A stretch of DNA of 64,000 bases. Source: Kiloniellales bacterium (lineage in GTDB: Bacteria > Pseudomonadota > Alphaproteobacteria > Kiloniellales > JAKSDN01). Of the stretch, positions 51,968 through 60,213 are shown piece by piece (position 1 is the first letter of the stretch; every line of letters starts with the position of its first letter). A program made the position numbers and the translations under genes. The DNA lies in assembly GCA_030064845.1 (NCBI GenBank), contig JASJEC010000011.1, positions 1 to 64,000 of the forward strand. Direction: 5' to 3'. The notes below the pieces were generated by a model. It had not been told where the DNA came from and ran no database searches. It saw only the letters and a program-made list of their open reading frames with translations.

Positions 51968-53749
51968 ATGACTGCTGCCGACCGCCTCGAACGGGCCGAC
52001 GTTCTGTCGGGCAGGGCCAGCAGGCCCGGCCGCGAGCTGGTTGAAGCGGGACGGGCCCTGGCGCGCGACTGGACCGTGGGTCCCTGCGCCTTTCTCGCCG
52101 AGTTCCGCGTCCCCTGCGAGGCCGAACACAAGCGCGCCGAGATGGCTCGGGGCCGGGTCATGCAGCATGCCCAGGTCGGCTTTCGCGACCCGGCGAAGAG
52201 CCGGGAGGCCTACGCGCGCATCTACGAGGCGTGCCGCCGCGAGGGCGCGCGCCTCGACCGCTACGGCCTCTGCCTCGACTGGTCCATGGGCTATCCGCGT
52301 GGCGAGCGGGAGGGCCGTCCCAAGGGGACCGGCATGATCCTCGAGGGCCCGGAGGACTTCGCGGCGCTGACGGCCATGGCGCCGGTCGCGCCCCACTTCG
52401 GCGACTTCGTCCTCGGCTTTCCGGCGGCGCTGGAGAACACCCAGGCCGCGCTGGCCGCTGGGTCCACGGCCATCGGCAACCTGGGCCAGTACTTCACCTT
52501 CCGACTGCCGCACTGGGACGACGAGGTGGCCACGACCGAGGCCACGGTCACGGCCCTCGGCCTGATCGCGGCGCAGCCCGTCGAGGTCCTGGTTCACTCC
52601 AACCTTGACGACGGCTTCGCGGCGATCTTCACCGACCTCGCCTGCTGCCTGGGGGCGACGCTGATCGAGCGGCACATCGTCGAGGACCTGATCGGCGCCA
52701 AGGTGAGTCACTGCTTCGGCCACCACTTCTCCGACCCGGTCACGCGCCTCGCCTTCCAGAGGGCGCTCGCTCGGGCCAACCCGACGCCGGGCACCATGGT
52801 CTACGGCAACACCGTGAGCTATCGCGGTTCGCCGGCCGCCAACTTCGCCAGCCTCGCCGGCTATCTCCAGGTCGATATCGCCGCCCAGCGCCGGCTGCCG
52901 AGCGGCCACGCCGTCAACGCCGTGCCGGTCAGCGAGAACCGCCGCATTCCCGACATCACGGAGATCGTCGAGGCCCAGGTCTTCGCCGCCCGCCTGATCG
53001 AGCAGGCGGCGGCGCACGAAGCCCTGCTCGAACTGACGGCGGTCGACGCCTGCGCCGAGCGATTGCTTGCGGCCGGCGGGCGGTTTCGCGACGCGGTGCT
53101 CTCAGGCCTCGCCGAGGCCGGCTTCGATACGCAGGATCCCGCCGAGCTGCTCCTGGCGCTGCGCCGCATCGGCCCGCGGCGCCTCGAGGCGCTGTTCGGG
53201 CCGGGCCGGGAGGAACCGGACGCGCCGCATGGCCGGCGGGCCGTGGTCGAGGCCACTTACATCGCCGAGCTGGACCGGGCGGCGACCGACTGCCTGGACG
53301 CCATGGAGCCCGCCGAGAGGGCGGCCGTGGCCGGCGCCGGACTGAAGGCCGTGGTCGCGACGACCGACGTGCACGAGCACGGCAAGCTGCTGGTCGAGCG
53401 TGTGCTGCGCGGCCTCGGCGTCGCCCCGATCGAGGGCGGGGTCTCGACCGATCCCGAAGACCTGGCGCGCGCGGCGCGGGACGGCGGCGCGGACCTGATC
53501 GCGCTCAGCACCTACAACGGCGTCGCGCTCTCCTTCTATCGGGCGCTCGAGGACGCCATGAGAGAGCATGGCCTCGAGATCCCGGTCCTGATCGGCGGCC
53601 GTCTGAACCAGATCCCGGACAGTTCGAACAGCAGCCTGCCGGTCGAGGTCGACGCGGAGCTGGCGCAGGCCGGCGCCGCGGTATGCCGCCGGGTCGAGGA
53701 CCTGCTGCCGCGGCTCTTGAAACTGGCGAGAGTGGGGGACGGACGATGA
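51968..53749 (+). CDS. Single-chain cobalamin-dependent mutase-like protein (TIM barrel + C-terminal B12-binding domain)
   Basis: 593 residues from ATG 51968; TTG 51902, overlapping the DUF1028 stop, is an alternative. The C-terminal domain (about 455-575) has the base-off B12 signature: DVHEHG with His469 as cobalt ligand, STYNGVALS in the S-x-L position and IGGRLN (Gly543-Gly544). The N-terminal 440 residues look like a barrel related to glutamate mutase E: FVLGFPAALENTQAALAAG, GNLGQYFTFRLPHWDDEVAT, VLVHSNLDDGFAA and HCFGHHFSDPVTR. If so it moves a group within an amino acid by radical chemistry. Similarity to MutE is from pattern memory. Its neighbours RidA, P5CR-like and an amino-acid importer fit an amino-acid substrate. 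Confidence 0.72.
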   Translation: MTAADRLERADVLSGRASRPGRELVEAGRALARDWTVGPCAFLAEFRVPCEAEHKRAEMARGRVMQHAQVGFRDPAKSREAYARIYEACRREGARLDRYGLCLDWSMGYPRGEREGRPKGTGMILEGPEDFAALTAMAPVAPHFGDFVLGFPAALENTQAALAAGSTAIGNLGQYFTFRLPHWDDEVATTEATVTALGLIAAQPVEVLVHSNLDDGFAAIFTDLACCLGATLIERHIVEDLIGAKVSHCFGHHFSDPVTRLAFQRALARANPTPGTMVYGNTVSYRGSPAANFASLAGYLQVDIAAQRRLPSGHAVNAVPVSENRRIPDITEIVEAQVFAARLIEQAAAHEALLELTAVDACAERLLAAGGRFRDAVLSGLAEAGFDTQDPAELLLALRRIGPRRLEALFGPGREEPDAPHGRRAVVEATYIAELDRAATDCLDAMEPAERAAVAGAGLKAVVATTDVHEHGKLLVERVLRGLGVAPIEGGVSTDPEDLARAARDGGADLIALSTYNGVALSFYRALEDAMREHGLEIPVLIGGRLNQIPDSSNSSLPVEVDAELAQAGAAVCRRVEDLLPRLLKLARVGDGR

Positions 53750-54525
53750 GCGTGTTGGGCATTCTGGGCGTGGGTCATCTGGCGGAGTATCTGGTGCTGG
53801 GCTGGCGCCGGGCCGGCATCCCCCACGAGATCCTGCTCTCGCCGCGGGGCGCCGCGATGGCGGCGAAGCTGGCGGCCGAACAGGATTGCGCCGTGGCCCC
53901 GGACAACGAGACACTGGTCGCGAGGAGCGACATCCTGGTGCTCGCCACCCGCCCGGCCCACGCGGTCCCCGCGGCGACGGGCCTGCCGTGGCGCGCCGGC
54001 CAGACCGTCGTCTCGGTGGTCGCCGGGCTCGAGACCGCCGACCTGGCCCCGGCCGTCGCGCCGGCCAGGCTGGTCCGCACCATGCCGATCACCTGTTGCG
54101 CCATCGGCGAGAGCCCGACCGTCATGTACCCGGAGGACGGGGTGACGCGGCAGCTCTTCGAGGGGCTCGGCAGGGTGCTCGCCGTGCCGGACGAGGCGCG
54201 CTTCACCACGGCCAGCGTGTTCGGCGCCTACTACGGCTGGGTCTTCGCCCTGGTCGAGAGCTCGGCCGGCTGGGCCGCCGAGGCGGGCCTCGACCCGGCG
54301 CTGGCCCGCGACCTCGTCGCCCAGACCGTCAAGGGCGCCGCGGCCATGGCGCTGGCCCGGCCAGAGGAGCCCCTGGCCGAGATCATCGCCGGCCTGGCGA
54401 CCGAGGGCAGCATCACCAAGCACGGCCTCGACCGCCTGATCGACGCCGAGGCCTTCGAGCCCTGGCGGGACGCGTGCCAGGCCGTCCACGACCGCCTGCT
54501 GACCGATCACGCGAAGTCGGATTAG
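53746..54525 (+). CDS. Pyrroline-5-carboxylate-reductase-like NAD(P)-dependent oxidoreductase
   Basis: 259 residues, starting ATGA on the B12 gene stop. The Rossmann motif is VLGILGVGHLAEYLVLG (about 3-19). VVSVVAGLETADLA, VRTMPITCCAIGESPTVMYP and the C-terminal dimer domain (DLVAQTVKGAAAMA, GSITKHGLDRL) follow the ProC fold. Proline synthesis ProC usually reads MPN(T) where this has MPITC, and the context is catabolic. It may therefore reduce or oxidise another cyclic imine or imino acid. Close coupling with the mutase-like gene suggests that they act in sequence. Confidence 0.85.
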   Translation: MSVLGILGVGHLAEYLVLGWRRAGIPHEILLSPRGAAMAAKLAAEQDCAVAPDNETLVARSDILVLATRPAHAVPAATGLPWRAGQTVVSVVAGLETADLAPAVAPARLVRTMPITCCAIGESPTVMYPEDGVTRQLFEGLGRVLAVPDEARFTTASVFGAYYGWVFALVESSAGWAAEAGLDPALARDLVAQTVKGAAAMALARPEEPLAEIIAGLATEGSITKHGLDRLIDAEAFEPWRDACQAVHDRLLTDHAKSD

Positions 54526-54674
54526 CGGCCTTTAAGGCTCGGCGCAGAGCCTCGTTCCCGCACTCGCCCGTTGTCGGCGGATTGCATGTTGGATAAGGTT
54601 TTTTCGCCAACTCCGCGGGGCGAAACGTCAAACGGAGTCACGATAAAGCGCACTCGAAGCAGGGAGATAGGACA

Positions 54675-55490
54675 ATGAGAATCGAAACGGCGGTCCTGGC
54701 GGCCGCCCTCTTGGGCGCTTTTGCCTTCACGAACGCAGGCGACGCGCGAGCCGATAAGCTGGACGACGTGATCAACAACGGCACCTTGCGCTGCGCCGTG
54801 GTGCTCGACTTCCCGCCGATCGGATTCCGCGACGCGAACAACGAGCCCGCCGGCTTCGACGTCGAGTACTGCAAGGACCTCGCGAAAGCGCTCGAAGTCG
54901 ACCACGAGATCCTGCCGGTGACCTGGGCCGAGCGGCTGCCCTCGATCGTCACCAACCGGGCCGACGTGGTGTTCGGCGGCACGTCGGACTCGCTCGAGCG
55001 GGCCAAGACCGTCGGCTTCTCGATCCCCTACGCGATCTATTACGCCCAGGCGGTGGTCGGCAAGGACTCGGGAATCGAGACCTTCGAGGACATGAAGGGC
55101 AAGCGGGTCGCCGCGGCGGTCGGCACCGTGCCCGAGCAGGAGTTCCTGAAGTACGCCGAGAAGTGGGGCACGGAGAATCTCTACCAGGGCTATCAGAGCG
55201 AGAACGAGGTCTTTCTCGCGGTCGCCCAGGGCAAGGCCGACGCCGGGATCACGACCAACACCGCGGTCAAGCCGATCGCCGAGAAGTACGACAGCGTGAT
55301 CGCCGGTCCCCGCATGCCCTGGACCACGGACTACACCTCTGTGGTCGGGCCGCGGAAGGACTTCGGCTGGCTGAACTACCTCAACCTCTTCATCACCCAC
55401 CAGGTGCGCTCCGGCCGCTACCAGGAGCTCTGGGGCCAGTTCGTCGGCGGCGAGGCGCCCGAACTGCGCATTCCCGGCGTCATGTACTGA
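54675..55490 (+). CDS. Polar amino-acid ABC transporter substrate-binding protein (SBP_bac_3)
   Basis: 271 residues. A signal peptide ends near DARA-DK (about 1-25). The ligand domain has GTLRCAVVLDFPPIGFRDANNE, GFDVEYCKDLAKAL, VTWAERLPSIVTNRADVVFG and GKRVAAAVGTVPEQEF. It contains the family segment with the Asp/Arg contacts that hold an alpha-amino-acid head group. GCAGGGAGATAGGACA precedes the ATG. Two permease genes and an ATPase gene follow, completing an importer probably serving the preceding degradation genes. Confidence 0.92.
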   Translation: MRIETAVLAAALLGAFAFTNAGDARADKLDDVINNGTLRCAVVLDFPPIGFRDANNEPAGFDVEYCKDLAKALEVDHEILPVTWAERLPSIVTNRADVVFGGTSDSLERAKTVGFSIPYAIYYAQAVVGKDSGIETFEDMKGKRVAAAVGTVPEQEFLKYAEKWGTENLYQGYQSENEVFLAVAQGKADAGITTNTAVKPIAEKYDSVIAGPRMPWTTDYTSVVGPRKDFGWLNYLNLFITHQVRSGRYQELWGQFVGGEAPELRIPGVMY

Positions 55491-55546
55491 TCCCACACGG
55501 GCCGGCAGCGGCGGCATCGCTCGCCGCCGCTGCCGGGGGCTGACGC

Positions 55547-56206
55547 GTGGACTACACCTTTCACTGGCGGCCGGTCTTCCGAAGGCTTCCGGAACTCCTG
55601 GAAGCCGGGCTGGTGACCCTCGAGGTCGCCGTGCTCTCGATGCTGATCGGGATCGCGGTCGGCCTCGCGCTGGCCCTGATCCGCATGTCGGGGAAGCGGT
55701 CCATCGCCTGGTTCGCGGTCGGCTGGATCGAGATCGCGCGCAACACGCCGGCGCTCCTGCAGCTCTTCTTCTTCGGCTTCGGGCTCGGCGCCTTCGGCAT
55801 CCACCTGAGCCCCTTCCTGATCGTGCTCTGCGGCCTGTCGTTCAACAACGCCGGCTACCTGGCGGAAAACTTCCGCGGCGGCTTCAACGCGATCCCGGAG
55901 ACCCAGCTCAAGGCCGCCCGCTCGCTCGGCATGACCGCGACGCAGGCCTATCTCAGGATCATCATCCCGCAGGTCTTCCGCATCGTCTATCACCCCATGA
56001 CCAACCAGATGGTATGGGCGGTGCTGATGAGCTCGCTCGGCATGCTGGTCGGCTTCCGCGAGCTGACCGGCGAGACCCAGTTCCAGGCCTCGCGCACCTT
56101 CCGCATCTTCGAGTTCTTCCTGATCGCGGGCGTCATCTACTACGTCATCGTCAAGATCATCCTCGCCGGCTCAAAGCTCTTGAGCTGGAAGCTGTTCCGT
56201 TACTAG
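55547..56206 (+). CDS. Amino-acid ABC transporter permease 1 (HisM/GlnP type)
   Basis: 219 residues from GTG 55547, with GGGGGC upstream. Five membrane segments are visible, starting EAGLVTLEVAVLSMLIGIAVGLALALI. NTPALLQLFFFGFGLGAFG carries the conserved periplasmic turn. The ATPase-contact loop is KAARSLGMTATQAYLRIIIPQVF. It is the first permease of a heterodimeric pair. The start codon choice is supported by the fit of TM1 only 25 residues in. Confidence 0.9.
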   Translation: MDYTFHWRPVFRRLPELLEAGLVTLEVAVLSMLIGIAVGLALALIRMSGKRSIAWFAVGWIEIARNTPALLQLFFFGFGLGAFGIHLSPFLIVLCGLSFNNAGYLAENFRGGFNAIPETQLKAARSLGMTATQAYLRIIIPQVFRIVYHPMTNQMVWAVLMSSLGMLVGFRELTGETQFQASRTFRIFEFFLIAGVIYYVIVKIILAGSKLLSWKLFRY

Positions 56207-56238
56207 TACCCACTATCAGGGTCAGGTGTGTCGTATGA

Positions 56239-56347
56239 CGAGCTATCAAGACTTTCGGTTAGGAGCGCGGTTCGCCGTGATGCCGCCCATCACAAGGGCC
56301 GCGCGACCCCCATTAGTCTCAACGGGGCCGAAAGTCTTGATAGCTCG
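56239..56347. repeat. 109-bp element with perfect 20-bp inverted ends, before permease 2
   Basis: CGAGCTATCAAGACTTTCGG (56239-56258) is repeated exactly in inverse at 56328-56347, around a 69-base loop. The right arm contributes an in-frame TAG (56341-56343) immediately before the reading frame of the next permease. Size and structure suggest a small inserted palindromic element rather than a terminator. Confidence 0.8.
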
Positions 56348-56415
56348 CCCGCAGGGTTGCCGAGGCGGCGGGGCGCACCCTGCTGATTGCCGCGCTCGGC
56401 ATCTCCACGGGCTCC

Positions 56416-56967
56416 GTGCTCGGGGTCCTGTTCGGCTGGCTGCTCTCGGTCTCGGGGCGCCTCGGCGCGGCGACCCTGGGCCTGGTGCTCGACCTGTTCC
56501 GCAGCGTGCCACTGATCATCCAGCTCGTGCTGTTCTTCAACTTCTTTCCCATCGTCGGCTTTCCGCTGGATCCCTTCCAGGCCGGCACCTTCGTGCTGAT
56601 GATGTACACCAGCGCCCTGGTCGCGGCGGTCGCGCGCGGCGGGATCGAGTCCGTGCCGATCACGACGCGGCGGGCGGCCCGATCGCTCGGCATGAGCTAC
56701 TGGCAGGACCTGCGCTACATCGTCTGGCCGATCGGCCTGCGCGCGGTGCTGCCGTCCTGGGCCGGCGTGGCGCTCGGCGTCCTCAAGGACTCCGCCCTGG
56801 TCTCGGTGCTGGGCTACGTCGAGCTGCTCCGCGCGTCCCAGATCCTGATCACCCGGACCCAGGAGCCCTTCCTCATCCTGGCGATCGTCGGCGCGTTTTA
56901 CTTTGCCTTGTCCTTCCCGATCGCGAGACTGACCGAGCGGCTGGAGCGCAGTTGGCAGCATGATTGA
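56416..56967 (+). CDS. Amino-acid ABC transporter permease 2, probably 5'-truncated or displaced start
   Basis: The in-frame sequence runs from 56344 without a stop. From the first ordinary start, GTG 56416, it gives 183 residues. Upstream codons still encode good permease sequence (VAEAAGRTLLIAALGISTG), the first half of TM1. GTG 56416 lies inside TM1 and would yield a shortened protein. The rest is normal: [18 protein letters not shown], the contact loop [21 protein letters not shown] and [17 protein letters not shown]. Most likely the inverted-repeat element replaced the start and about 15 N-terminal residues. A rare start (CTG, ATT) is also possible. Confidence 0.72.
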   Translation: MLGVLFGWLLSVSGRLGAATLGLVLDLFRSVPLIIQLVLFFNFFPIVGFPLDPFQAGTFVLMMYTSALVAAVARGGIESVPITTRRAARSLGMSYWQDLRYIVWPIGLRAVLPSWAGVALGVLKDSALVSVLGYVELLRASQILITRTQEPFLILAIVGAFYFALSFPIARLTERLERSWQHD

Positions 56968-57682
56968 GATCGAAGGCGTCAAGAAGTCGTTCGGCAACCT
57001 GGAGGTTCTGCGGGGCGTCGACCTGGCGGTACAGAAGGGCGAGGTGATCAGCATCGTCGGGGCGAGCGGCTCCGGGAAGTCGACCCTGCTCTACTGCATC
57101 AACGGGCTGGAGCCGATCCAGGACGGACGGATCACGGTCGACGGCGTCGACGTCCACGCCCGCCAAACCAACCTGAACGACCTGCGCCAGCGCCTGGGCA
57201 TGGTGTTTCAGCAGTGGAACTCCTTTCCGCACCTGACGGCCTTGGAGAACGTGGCGCTGGCGCCGCGCATCGTGCGCGGCCTGTCGAAGGCCGAGGCGCG
57301 CGCGGTGGCCGAGAAGCAGCTCGAGCACGTCGGTCTTGGCGACAAGCTGCAGGTCTATCCCTCGCGGCTGTCGGGCGGGCAGCAGCAGCGCCTCGCGATC
57401 GCCCGGGCGCTGGCCATGGAGCCGGACTACATGCTGTTCGACGAGGCCACCTCGGCGCTCGATCCCGAACTGGTCGGCGAGGTCCTGGACACCATGCGCC
57501 TCCTGGCCGAGGAGGGCATGACCATGATCTGCGTCACCCACGAGATGGGCTTCGCCCGCGACGTCTCCGACCGGGTCGCCTACTTCGACGAGGGCCGGAT
57601 CGAGGAGATCGGCCCGCCGTCGCAGATCTTCGGCGCGCCCCACTCGGAGAAGACCAGGCGCTTCCTCGCCAAGGTGCGTTAG
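56960..57682 (+). CDS. Amino-acid ABC transporter ATPase (GlnQ/HisP type)
   Basis: 240 residues. Walker A is GASGSGKST (34-42). The Q-loop region is [18 protein letters not shown], the signature [19 protein letters not shown] and Walker [15 protein letters not shown]. The H-loop is in [12 protein letters not shown]. It overlaps the permease 2 stop by 8 bases and its own stop overlaps the convergent hypothetical gene by 4 bases. It energises the importer with the binding protein at 54675. Confidence 0.95.
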   Translation: MIEIEGVKKSFGNLEVLRGVDLAVQKGEVISIVGASGSGKSTLLYCINGLEPIQDGRITVDGVDVHARQTNLNDLRQRLGMVFQQWNSFPHLTALENVALAPRIVRGLSKAEARAVAEKQLEHVGLGDKLQVYPSRLSGGQQQRLAIARALAMEPDYMLFDEATSALDPELVGEVLDTMRLLAEEGMTMICVTHEMGFARDVSDRVAYFDEGRIEEIGPPSQIFGAPHSEKTRRFLAKVR

Positions 57683-58203
57683 ATCCCAGGGTGCGACTGG
57701 GACAGCGGCGTTTCCAAGGCCCGGATCAAGCGGCGGTAGTAGCGGATGCTCTTGATCTTGGCGCCGATCACCAGGGCATTGAGCGCCAGAGGCAGGACCA
57801 GGTAGAGGTAGAGCCAGGGCGCCCCGATCACGCCGAGCGGCGGCAGGAGGAGCAGGTTCAGGACCAGCAACAGGGTGATGTCCGACGCCTTCGATCCCTG
57901 AAGCCGCTTCTGCGCCATCCTGAGATTGACCGCCGGCTTCCGCCTGCGTTCCTCGACATAGGCGACGAAGTCCTCGAAGCGCCACTTCTTCTCCAAGGCG
58001 TCGTCGGGCAGGCAGATGCGCAGCTCCAGCTGGAGCCGGTCAATGAAGCGGTTCTTGAAACGCTTGCCCTTGAAGCTGTCGTCGATCGGCTTTGCGGTCG
58101 GCCTCACCAGCTGCTGCAGAAAGTTCTCTTCCTCGAAGGTCGCGCCAGGATCTTCGCGCGTCGCGTCGAAGAGCGCGCGGATCTGAGCATCGAGGGCCGG
58201 CAT
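57679..58203 (-). CDS. Hypothetical membrane protein, 174 residues
   Basis: A charged N-terminal two-thirds ([53 protein letters not shown]) is followed by two membrane segments at about 108-125 and 130-150 ([25 protein letters not shown]). A short basic tail ends the protein. It resembles no family that I recognise. The 3' end overlaps the ATPase stop on the other strand by 4 bases. Its 5' side abuts directly on a palindromic repeat pair that separates it from the dioxygenase gene, leaving little room for a promoter. Confidence 0.6.
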   Translation of the reverse strand: MPALDAQIRALFDATREDPGATFEEENFLQQLVRPTAKPIDDSFKGKRFKNRFIDRLQLELRICLPDDALEKKWRFEDFVAYVEERRRKPAVNLRMAQKRLQGSKASDITLLLVLNLLLLPPLGVIGAPWLYLYLVLPLALNALVIGAKIKSIRYYRRLIRALETPLSQSHPGI

Positions 58204-58206
58204 CGC

Positions 58207-58271
58207 TAGAGCGGATCATGTTTAGATGGAACCACTACGTGGTCTCCAACTAAACATGTGAATCCGCTCTA
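58207..58271. repeat. TAGAGCGGAT palindrome, unit 1
   Basis: Arms TAGAGCGGAT (58207-58216) and ATCCGCTCTA (58262-58271). Inner pairs are CATGTTTAG (58217-58225) with CTAAACATG (58250-58258), and ACCAC/GTGGT at the tip (58231-58243). It starts 4 bases upstream of the hypothetical membrane-protein gene's ATG. Confidence 0.85.
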
Positions 58272-58282
58272 CATCTAAGGTT

Positions 58283-58347
58283 TAGAGCAGATTCACCGGG
58301 TTTGATGGATCGCCTCCGGCGATTCAGTCAAACCCGGATCTGCTCTA
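58283..58347. repeat. TAGAGCAGAT palindrome, unit 2
   Basis: Arms TAGAGCAGAT (58283-58292) and ATCTGCTCTA (58338-58347). Inner pairs are CCGGGTTTGA (58296-58305) with TCAAACCCGG (58328-58337), and ATCGCC/GGCGAT at the tip. The outer arms are those of unit 1 with one changed base; the interiors are unrelated. The right end supplies the TAG stop (58345-58347, minus strand) of the TauD-like gene. Confidence 0.85.
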
Positions 58348-59415
58348 GGCTCGGATCGGCTCTTGCCCGATCCCGCCTCTCAGCGCGCCCGCCTCGACGT
58401 CGCGCCAGAGCACGGCCTGGTCCTGCGGCAAGGCGCGGCTGTTCGGCATGGAGAGCCAGATCCGGTAGAGCAGGCGGACCCAGCCGCTTTCCGGGTCGTC
58501 CTCGAAGGCGGTCCGGGCGTGGTAGACCACGTGGTTGTTGAGAAATTGCATGTCGCCCGGTTCCAGCGTCATCTCGAAGCAGAGCTCCTCCGCCAGCGCC
58601 TGGAGCAGGTCCAGCGCTTGCCACTGGCGCTCGGTCATGCGTGGCGTCCCTGGCAGCAGCTGGGCCGCCTCGACGTAGGTGCGCGAGTAGTGGCTGGTGA
58701 AGCGGCCGTCGCGCAGGCCGAAGACGGGCAGGGGATAGGTGACCGCCTCGCCGCCTTCCTCCTCGCCGAGGCGCGAGCGGTGGATCGGCCGGTAGAGCTC
58801 CTCCAGCAGGTCGGGCCGGCGCTCGAGCATGGCGTTGTGGATCGCCTGGGTGCTGACGATCTTGCTAACGCCGCCCGAGCTGGCCTGGCCGACAGCGAGC
58901 AGCCCGACCACGTCGCAGCGGTCGGTGTGGAAGCGCAGCACGCCGCTGGAATAGGTCCGCGCCTTGGACGAGAGGAAGCTGCCGCCCGCGCTTTCGAGGC
59001 TGCCGTGGCGCGCGGCCAGGTCGCCGCCCTCGTCGCGGATCTCGCGCATCATCTGACCCCTGCAGTCCTGCGGGACGGGGGTTCCCAGGTGCCGGGTGAG
59101 CCCCATCCAGATCAGCTTGAGATCCTCGCGGTCATAGCGCGCGACGGGAAAGCCGGTCAGCTTGACCAGGCCGCGGCCGTCTTCCAGCGCCTCGGCCGCT
59201 CGGTCGAGGCGCCGGGCGACGCAGGTCAGAGGAAAGTCGTCTTCATGCAGTCGATCCCAGGCGATGCCCCGGTCGCGCGCGCCCGCCAGTGCCCGGTCGA
59301 TCTCCGCGAGCTCCTCGGGCGTCCAGGCGTGAACCCAGTCCTCGGCGCGGGCGAGCTCGGCACCCCGCCACACGGCGGGGCCTTGGAGTGCTTGGCGGGT
59401 CATCGCTTCGGTCAT
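58345..59415 (-). CDS. TauD/TfdA-family Fe(II)/2-oxoglutarate dioxygenase
   Basis: 356 residues from ATG 59415; ATG 59403 is an alternative. The iron site is His163 and Asp165 in LRFHTDRCDVVGLL with the distal His299 in NNHVVYHART. The 2-oxoglutarate Arg is in VRLLYRIWL. GLVKLTGFPVARYDRED is the typical N-terminal strand set. The family hydroxylates taurine, gamma-butyrobetaine, carnitine-like or aryloxy acids, releasing sulfite or an aldehyde from some. The stop is inside a palindromic repeat. It lies 45 bases after the isomerase gene and may be the end of the same transcript. Confidence 0.88.
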   Translation of the reverse strand: MTEAMTRQALQGPAVWRGAELARAEDWVHAWTPEELAEIDRALAGARDRGIAWDRLHEDDFPLTCVARRLDRAAEALEDGRGLVKLTGFPVARYDREDLKLIWMGLTRHLGTPVPQDCRGQMMREIRDEGGDLAARHGSLESAGGSFLSSKARTYSSGVLRFHTDRCDVVGLLAVGQASSGGVSKIVSTQAIHNAMLERRPDLLEELYRPIHRSRLGEEEGGEAVTYPLPVFGLRDGRFTSHYSRTYVEAAQLLPGTPRMTERQWQALDLLQALAEELCFEMTLEPGDMQFLNNHVVYHARTAFEDDPESGWVRLLYRIWLSMPNSRALPQDQAVLWRDVEAGALRGGIGQEPIRA

Positions 59416-59460
59416 CGGATCGCGGATGACCTTAGACCAGAGTGACGAATCGGGGAACGC

Positions 59461-60093
59461 TCAGCCGTAGTCGGCCGCGCGATAGTTCTGGGTGATGCCC
59501 CGCGCGAGCGCCCGGTCCAGGAACTCGAGCCGGTCCTGGCCCCAGAAGAGCTCGCCGCCGTAGACGTAGGTCGGCGCGCCGAACACGCCGAGCTCGAGCG
59601 CCTCCTCGGTGAAGGCGCGGTAGCGGAACCGGGTCTCGGGGTCGAAGGCCTTGGCCATGATGTTGAGGCCGTGGTGGCCGGTCTCGCCGGCGATGGCGTT
59701 GAGGACGCCGATGTCGGCAATGTTGCGCTCCTCGGCCCAGACCGCCTTGAGGATGGCGTGGGCCAGGCCCACCGGGTCGCCGCCGGTTTCCTCCGCGGCG
59801 ATCACGGCGCAGGCGGCCGCCAGCTCCGGCGCCGGGAAGTACGCTGGATGGAGGTTGAGCGGCATATTGCGGTGGTCGGCCCAGCGGGCCAGTTCGACCA
59901 GGCGATAGGCCCGGCGCGCCGGCGCCCGCTTGGCCAGAGGCAGGCCGCCGGTCTCGGGGAAGATCACACCGAAGTCGACCGGCCTGATGCGCAGCGGGAC
60001 ACGGTGGATAGCGGCGATTTCTTCCACCCGCCGGCTGCCCAGATAGGCGTAGGGCGAGTTCAGGGACAGATAGCAGTCGATCGTTTCGGTCAT
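59461..60093 (-). CDS. DsbA-fold isomerase (2-hydroxychromene-2-carboxylate isomerase family)
   Basis: 210 residues. The kappa-class GST/DsbA fold begins IDCYLSLNSPYAYLGSRRVEEIA, with Ser at the glutathione-activating position. It then shows RPVDFGVIFPETGGLP and ALELGVFGAPTYVYGGELFWGQDRLEFL, the conserved end of HCCA isomerases. Members isomerise aromatic or other double bonds with glutathione. No naphthalene-pathway genes are nearby, so the named reaction is unlikely to be the real one. It lies 120 bases after the FAD oxidoreductase gene. Confidence 0.87.
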   Translation of the reverse strand: MTETIDCYLSLNSPYAYLGSRRVEEIAAIHRVPLRIRPVDFGVIFPETGGLPLAKRAPARRAYRLVELARWADHRNMPLNLHPAYFPAPELAAACAVIAAEETGGDPVGLAHAILKAVWAEERNIADIGVLNAIAGETGHHGLNIMAKAFDPETRFRYRAFTEEALELGVFGAPTYVYGGELFWGQDRLEFLDRALARGITQNYRAADYG

Positions 60094-60213
60094 GGCTCGT
60101 TCGCCAGCAGGGCCGGTCGGGTGCGAATCGACCGGCCGACATGGTTAATGTGCGCATCTTCCCTGAAAAATCAATGGTTTTGTCGAATTGGCAAAATGCT
60201 TGGATTAAGAATC

